Origin: Nectonema munidae
Lineage: Eukaryota; Nematomorpha; Nectonematoida; Nectonematidae
DNA length: 64,000 bases
Assembly (NCBI GenBank): GCA_030549495.1
Contig: JAUIRK010000293.1
Span: forward strand, 434,001-498,000
Direction of reading: 5' to 3'
In this document: one piece after another, positions 58,240 through 64,000 of the stretch
Layout of the letters: every line of letters starts with the position of its first letter
How positions within the stretch are numbered: position 1 is the first letter of the stretch
The notes under the pieces: generated by a model
What the model saw: the letters and a program-made list of their open reading frames with translations, nothing else
What the model was told of the DNA's origin: nothing
The model's database searches: none
Made by a program: the position numbers and the translations under genes

Positions 58240-58920
58240 ATATGATGAATCTAATCAAAAACACGTTGATCTCGATTTTTTCGGAAATGGCAAATTTGAT
58301 TGATAATTTCACACGTTCTTATACTCTAATTGAAGAGCCTGAGTTTGGAAATCAACCCAGGATGGCAGATTTGGTATAAAAATTATCTTTTATTTAAAAT
58401 ATAAATGGATATTTTTGGAAACAGTTTCAAGAACTATACCATAAATTTGATTGACACTTTTAGATACTTTCAAAACACTTATTGCAAAAACTGAGTCAAG
58501 AAATAAAGCGAGCATGGTAGATTTGGTATAAAAGAATTCATTTATGTAAAATTTGAATAAATGTTTTTGTAGATAATTTTGATGCATCAATCAAAATTTT
58601 TAGATATTATCTAAAAACTAGCCATGATTATTGATAACATTAAAAGTTATGCGTTTAAAACTGATTAACATTATGCATTTTTAAGAGAGTACCTAACATA
58701 GCACTATCTTATAAGGTTAATTACACATTTTTTTTGAAAAATATTGTCTTTTCATATTGATAGAGTTTTTGACATGAGAGGGTCATTCAGCTAAAAAATG
58801 GTATAAAATATGCAGATACCAATTTTAAAAAGCCACAAAGTTTGAACGATATGGTTCAGCCAATTTTTAACAATAATTTTTTAGGTGAGAGGGAGTGTTT
58901 TACGCCCCTTCCCTAGGGTG
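58240..58920 (+). repeat. Second copy of the 32900 tandem-unit element
   Basis: About two units (GGCAAATTTGATTGATAATT, AGCATGGTAGATTTGGTAT and AAATTTGATTGACACTTTTA), then the same tail as at 33660-33960: GTTATGCGTTTAAAACT, GACATGAGAGGGTCATTCA and GGTTCAGCCAATTTTTAACA. Same order and orientation as the first copy, fewer units. Confidence 0.8.
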
Positions 58921-58929
58921 TTTCTATTT

Positions 58930-59395
58930 CCCAAACATTTTCAAATCATCCCTTACTTTTTTTTGGTGTTGTATTTTAGTTTGAAAATAATATTAATGAT
59001 TAGGTATTGTACAAGCAAATAAATAAAATTTTGCCGAAAAAAATAATTGTAGATGGCAATAAACAAAATACGTAAAAAAATGTCTTTATTGAAAAGAACA
59101 TTAAATGTTTGTTTATTACTAAAGCAGTATCTTTTTAATATTAAAATGTTTAAACAAACAAAAAATTTATGAAAATAAAAATGTATTTAATTTCATTTGA
59201 TAGACTTTAAATAAATAGAAGTAAAAATAAATTACTTCTGACTTTTTTCTCTAAAATATTCCTCATTTTACTATAAGTTCTAATAACGGTTATTCTTTAT
59301 TGGGTAATTCCTGGAGCTGGTCACTTGAATATTAAAGCTTGCAGACTTCCAACGTTTCAGAAAGTTGTGTAATGTTAGCTTAGTTTTATGGAAAA
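58930..59395. other. AT-rich stretch
   Basis: No recognised feature. Confidence 0.3.
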
Positions 59396-59399
59396 GTTT

Positions 59400-61110
59400 C
59401 GAAATGAAGATTCTAGTAGAAAATCAAAAATAAGTATGATCAGTTCAAAAAGAATTGAAGAAATAAAAAAAACACTATCAAAAAGCAAATATACATACTA
59501 TAGCAGATAATAAAATTTATCAAAAAGTTCTTCTATTTTCATCTGAATATAGCAAAATAAATAAATTTAAAGTTGAAAAGCATGAAAATAATAAAAAGAT
59601 TTTAGAATTTAAAAGTAAATTAGATAAAACAATGCCTTTTTGGCCAAAAAATGTTTTAGAAAAAATGAATCTTGGAAAAACTGTTTTAAAAAAAAGAAAT
59701 TGACGCTGATATTTTCTTTTTAGAAAGAATGTTTGGTGATAGAAAAAAAGCTTCTTATGGTAGTGTAGATGTTAAAAGTTTTTCGTTGATTCAAAAACGA
59801 AAAAATAGACAAAAAGCTAGCATTGAAAATAAAAATTTGTAGATAGCGATGATGAAGAGGATTTACAAGAAAATACAGATGTTTCAAATACGAGATCTCA
59901 TAAAAGATGTAAAAAAAAGTGGAACTAGAATATTTGTACCACACGATATTTAAAAAAAGAAAACGTAGTTTCTACATTAATTAGAAACAATGTTTCGCCA
60001 AGAGCATATGCTACTATTCTGCCAGTAAAATTAAAAACTCGTGGAATCCAACAACCATTTTGAATTTGCACTGGGATGGAAAATTGCTTCCTACATTGAA
60101 AAGTACATTTCATTAGGAGGAGCGAATACCAGTTGTTTCAAGCAATGACATGGCAAAGTTACTTGTAGTGCCTTTAATAAATTCATATAGGAAAAACAAA
60201 GGTTAAGAAGTGCTCTTAAGTGTTTCTATAGATTTGCTTGAAAATGTGGTTGTAAGGAGTTTGTCAAAAGAATGGTCTTTGACACCACAAGTCTTAACAC
60301 TGGACGTTTGTCTGCAACATGCGTTTGTATCCAGAATAAACTTAAAAAGTATGCGAAGATATGAAAGTTAGAATGATTAGAAATAACTTCTTCTTTTAAG
60401 TCTCATGTATCTTGATGGTAAAAAAAGTTTTGTAATTTAGAGTACCAGGTTCTATTAATAAAACAAAATGGATGCTTATAATTATTTATTGTTTAAAAAT
60501 TGTTGTTAAAAAAGAAAATATCGGAAAAAATTTCAAGACTTTTTATCATCATATCAAATCAAAAAAATGACCGCTTTCATTAATCTTTGCACCTTTACCT
60601 ATTTGTCGTGGTGGTATATTGCAAGCATTCATGAAGATACAGTATTAAACGACTTGATGCTGATAAATTCATTTATCGAAGAAGAAAACTCTAGGATGGT
60701 TTCTGTAAAAAAAGTTTTTATGAACCATCTTTGGTACCTCAGTGAAGAAATTATACCGATATCTATTCAGTGAAAAAATTAATATCAGTCAAAAAAGAAA
60801 ATTGTGGAAAGTATGAAATCTTTTGAAAAAGATTTTAATTTTAGTCAAAGGCAAGGTCAAGGATATGGAAAACTTTTATTCCCCAAAAAAGAAAAACTCA
60901 GTAAAGGAGTTGAATTGAATCATCTGGTTGGAAAGTCTTCTTGGTCTTTCTTCAAGCATCCATATAACGTTATTTCTAATATCTGTATAATCAATGTTAA
61001 TGCAGAAAGAGAAATTAAGTTAGAGTCTGAATGATTATATTAATTCCAGACGTGATGAGGATATTTTACAAGTGGTTGAAAATGATAAAAAAAATTACAT
61101 AACCAAAGAA
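59400..61110 (+). pseudogene. Decayed multicopy gene with 'FDTTSLNTGR' block
   Basis: Plus strand, in several frames: MFGDRKKASYGSVDVKSFSL near 59730, IFVPHDILKKENVVSTLIRN near 59930, HLHWDGKLLPTL-like near 60065, FVKRMVFDTTSLNTGRLSAT near 60255, PGSINKTKWMLIIIYCLK near 60445, FMNHLWYLSEEIIPI near 60720, HLVGKSSWSFFK near 60925, and RRDEDILQVVENDKKNY near 61050. I recognise this block order as a gene family repeated in arthropod genomes. Its class and role are unknown to me. Frameshifts are numerous. The nearby Merlin at 61365 is a separate insertion. Confidence 0.6.
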
Positions 61111-61364
61111 AAAAGTAAAATAATATTAAATCTTTTAATTGAACATGTAAATATTTTTTGTATATTTAATATTGTCAATGAAATAATTATAATTAACGGC
61201 TTTTTTGAAAAACTATGAGAAATTAAATTTGCATCTTGGAACACCTAAACATATATCAAATTTAATGAAATTTTAAATTAATTTTTTCTTCTTTTTACAA
61301 CGATAGGAAAAAGTATGGCTTTGTCAGGTGCCTTATTAAATTTTAGGCGGCAAGGGAAACATCC

Positions 61365-62321
61365 GGTAAACATGTACTTTAGCGCGGTAAATTAAAAAAT
61401 ATATTTTTTTATTTTTATATTTTATTTCTTCAAATTTAAGAACAATTTAAAATAAAAAATAGCAGGTAGACCTCGTGCACCGAATTTAATCGTTGAGAAT
61501 GTTTTAGGAACTGCTGATCTACGATATATGGACTTTATACGCCAGACGTTTGAGCTTAGTGAAAAGCGTTACTTAAGGGTATATGATTCTTGTCTGAAAT
61601 ATATTTCACGAGAATTGGGTGGATTATCATCACATACAATGACAGACTGGTCTAATTTTTTACGTGAGGTGTGTGAGCCATGGTTGTTTGTGAATAATCA
61701 GCAGATAGGCGGTCTGAATGAAGATTTTACAGCAAAAGAGGTGGAAATAGACGAAACAAAATATTTCCACAGGAAATATCACCGTGGTCGCTATAGAGAT
61801 GGACAGTGGGTATTTGGTGGTGTGGAACGAGAATTCGGAAATTGCTTTCTTGTGACAGTGGCAAATAGAAAGACTGATACTCTTTATCCTCTAATACAAG
61901 AGTGGATTCTGCCAGGAACTCGAGTAATAAGTGACAGTTGGGCATGTTATGCCACAATTGAACAAAGGGGTCAGGGGTTATATAGACATGACGCTGTAAA
62001 CCACAGCTTAAATTTTGTTGATCGCCATGACCCCAGCATCTATACGAATCGCATTGAAATTATGTGGATGCGCGCTAAAAGGAAATTAAGACGTCAGTTT
62101 GGAACGAGTGAACCTTTATTTGGTGGACACCTTTTTGAATTCATGTGGCGTTCTCGTTTTCCTGACTATAATAAACTATTTAATAATATTATCTCTATTA
62201 GAGAAGTGTATGTTGTTTAGAGTGTTGTTGTGGGTAAATGCCTCGTATATTATTTTACAATAAAGCTTTTTTTTGGATATATAGAATTTTTTAATTTACC
62301 GCGCTAAAGTACATGTTTACC
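61365..62321 (+). mobile_element. Compact Merlin-superfamily transposon, structurally complete
   Basis: 957 bp with 36-bp perfect inverted termini starting GGTAAACATGTACTTTAGCG and ending AATTAAAAAAT. The 8-bp target duplication AAACATCC is exact (61357-61364 and 62322-62329). A plus-strand transposase fills the interior. The termini and duplication are unmarred, so the insertion is recent relative to the other elements here. Confidence 0.93.
61456..62220 (+). CDS. Merlin transposase (IS1595-type DDE)
   Basis: Open from 61456, first Met at 61528, stop at 62218-62220. From that Met there are 230 residues with catalytic candidates Asp75 (EVEIDETKYFHRKYHRG), Asp136 (TRVISDSWACYATIEQRG) and Glu177 (YTNRIEIMW), in the spacing of this family, and a basic C-terminal part. 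The DDE triad is complete. The zinc ribbon seen in the 12 kb copy is missing. The open frame upstream of the Met (RPRAPNLIVENVLGTADL) begins near AATAGCAGGT, so the frame may start by splicing or on a non-ATG, or the N-terminus was lost. It could be active if that N-terminus is dispensable. It is closer in length to bacterial IS1016-like transposases than to the 295-codon copy. Confidence 0.85.
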   Translation, partial: KIAGRPRAPNLIVENVLGTADLRYMDFIRQTFELSEKRYLRVYDSCLKYISRELGGLSSHTMTDWSNFLREVCEPWLFVNNQQIGGLNEDFTAKEVEIDETKYFHRKYHRGRYRDGQWVFGGVEREFGNCFLVTVANRKTDTLYPLIQEWILPGTRVISDSWACYATIEQRGQGLYRHDAVNHSLNFVDRHDPSIYTNRIEIMWMRAKRKLRRQFGTSEPLFGGHLFEFMWRSRFPDYNKLFNNIISIREVYVV

Positions 62322-62329
62322 AAACATCC

Positions 62330-63515
62330 TCCCCCCCCCCCCCTTGCGCAGCACTTATAGAGTTGATTAAAAAAATTTCTTTAATAAAAATTAAAGATTG
62401 AATGCCCAGAGGCTGTAGTTGAAAAGTTCGTTTTAAAAATCTAATATTTTCATTATTCATATATTCCTATTATTTAAAGACATAAAATAAATAAACGAAA
62501 TTTAAATTTTACTTCTAATAAAACCAATGCCATTTTGAATTAAGAACAAAAAATTTCAAAATAAATTAAAAAAAAATTTTGCTATTATATTACGTTTTGA
62601 TTAATTGATTGACGCAGCTTGACGTTTTGATTTTTTTTGAAATTTCGATACTTTTTTTGAAATTGAAACCTATTAGTTGGAAAACTACTATTAAGATTTA
62701 AATCAAAATCCAAATTTTGAAAAAACTATGATTAATATATTGAAAAGCCTAAAAGAGTTTACAAAATATACATATGGAAGATGTTGAGGGAGGAAAACTT
62801 TAAGTAGAGTCTATGAAATTAGAAAGGACAGATGCAGTGTTTTAATATTGAATAAAAGATTTTCGGTTAAAAAGTTAAAATTTAATAACAAATTTGACGA
62901 ATTTGAATAAAATTATTTTTAGTAAGATTTTTGCAACAATTTTTCAAATCAAAATTTGCCGTAGTGAAAATACAACTAAAAACACTAAGGATGCTTACGG
63001 ATATTTTAAAATAAGATAAAAAATATTATAATAATTTTCAAGTTGATTTTATGAATATCTGATAAACTTAAGAGATGATACTATTTAATTTAGAATAATC
63101 AAACCGTTCAATAAAAAAAATGAAATTTAAGGAATTAGTCACCAATATAAAGTAATTTTAATTCACATATTTTTATAATTTAATTTCTTCGGTTCATTTG
63201 TGTTTTTGATAACAATATGACGACTAGAAAAATGGAGTTTAGCCGTTTAATGACAAGATTAATCAGACGATATCTAATGTAAAGGAGAAGATTTGTATTA
63301 AAAAATATATGAATTATTAGTGTTATCTTCGCTCAATACGCGTTTATAGAAAAATTATTATATTAAAGTATAATATATATATATATATATTATAGAAAAT
63401 ATAGTTTATAGAAAAATTAATATATTAAAGATATTCGAAACCTTTTTGCAAACATTATAAAAAAGAAAAAAGTTAAGGTTTTCAAAATTAAAAGTCATTG
63501 AGCAATTCCTTAAAC
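62330..63515. other. AT-rich stretch with C run
   Basis: Begins with 13 C beside the Merlin duplication (62331-62343). It then has no genes. A TATATATATA tract lies at 63374-63392. Confidence 0.4.
63240..63320 (-). repeat. Half copy of TTAA-flanked short element
   Basis: Minus strand shows AATCTTCTCCTTTACATTAG and ATATCGTCTGATTAATCTTG, the interior words of the family. One end (CCGTTTAATGACAAG) is degraded and the other absent. Confidence 0.55.
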
Positions 63516-63519
63516 AAAA

Positions 63520-64000
63520 TTCTTTTAAAAAAGACACACTTTGTATAAACTATTGCTACTTGTCCTTTTTATCAAAAACATATAATATCTCAAGTGATAA
63601 GTTCATCTTTAAACATACAAATACAAAACCTATATTGAAGACAATTGAACGTGCAAAGAAAAACTCGTTCATTCTTGACCCTTTATCTCTGAACATTCTC
63701 AAAGACTGCTCACTTTTTTTTTCAAACATACTAACGCGCTTGTTCAACATCACTGTAACTAATTCTATCTTTCCTCACACTCTCAAACTTAGTTATATCC
63801 CATCTCATCACAAAAAAGACTCCAAGCACTCAGTATTGATTTTCGCCCTATAATAGCACATACAACTGCTCTCTCAAAAATAATAGAAATAATTTTACTA
63901 AACCAGCATTCTGATCATATTTCTTCTCATTCACTGTTGAATAAAAATCAAAAGAGCTTTAAAAATTTACTTCATCTCCTTGTTGCGTCAGAGATACGAT
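63520..64000 (+). mobile_element. LINE reverse transcriptase N-terminal region, cut by window edge
   Basis: Plus strand: FILDPLSLNILKDCSLFFSN, then LTRLFNITVTNSIFPHTLKL and SYIPSHHKKDSKHS, then LLNQHSDHISSHSLLNKNQK. This order (Pro-x-x-Leu-Leu, Phe-Pro-x-x-x-Lys, Pro-x-x-Lys-Lys) is the start of a Jockey-like RT domain. One frame break near 63850. Confidence 0.75.

Noticed and set aside
1-64000. Prokaryotic-type systems (CRISPR, toxin-antitoxin, phage or defence islands)
   Set aside because: No regularly spaced identical repeats with unique spacers and no gene clusters. Every coding block recognised is eukaryotic host or transposon.

Overview
This window looks like nuclear DNA of an AT-rich, repeat-laden arthropod. 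The evidence is introns with GT..AG borders, tRNA-derived SINEs, non-LTR retrotransposons, many DNA transposons (Merlin, hAT, piggyBac-like, Mutator-like, pogo/Tigger), and multicopy gene families that I associate with arthropods, including copepods. A caligid-like crustacean would fit, but that is a guess from repeat content. I see no operon structure, CRISPR array or tRNA/rRNA gene.

Host genes are sparse. (1) At 479-2443 (+) a chain of five small phase-compatible exons suggests part of an unrecognised gene. (2) From 9326 to 43847 (+) eight exons join in consistent phase into a predicted 690-residue protein. It has an acidic, Asn/Ser-rich N-terminus, a central region I do not recognise, a CXC (tesmin/TSO1-like) cysteine motif, and a C-terminal tail with two His-Cys-x2-Cys-x2-Cys clusters. 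Its introns carry most of the mobile elements in the left two thirds of the window. (3) At 48408-49187 (-) lies an intact, uninterrupted NUBP2/Cfd1-type P-loop scaffold ATPase of cytosolic iron-sulfur assembly.

Mobile DNA by region: 3.7-9.1 kb holds a SINE and short TTAA-flanked elements. 10.6-13.8 kb holds a 21-bp minisatellite, a complete but broken Merlin transposon with its 8-bp target duplication, and another TTAA element. 15-20.4 kb holds LINE, Tigger-like, hAT-type, SINE and FLYWCH/Mutator-like remnants. 22.4-24.5 kb is a hAT element with perfect 8-bp duplications. 25.8-28 kb holds a LINE interrupted by a TTAA element, then a copy of a multicopy 'GERFHQD' gene family that recurs at 45-46.5 kb and 51 kb. 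28-34 kb is dominated by duplicated segments and two tandem arrays, one of which recurs at 58.2-58.9 kb. 35.7-42.2 kb holds piggyBac-like, LINE and hAT remnants. 52.6-57.6 kb is a three-level nest: a hAT inside an LTR retrotransposon fossil inside a LINE endonuclease region. 59.4-62.3 kb holds another decayed multicopy gene followed by a compact Merlin element with perfect 36-bp inverted repeats and an open transposase frame. The right edge cuts a LINE.

The observations most worth following are the CXC/His-Cys gene model, the TTAA short elements whose interior motif outlives their ends, the two structurally complete Merlin elements (one with repeated subterminal motifs), and the dispersed segment with internal tandem units. 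All intron/exon structures are read by eye from splice motifs and phase and remain provisional.
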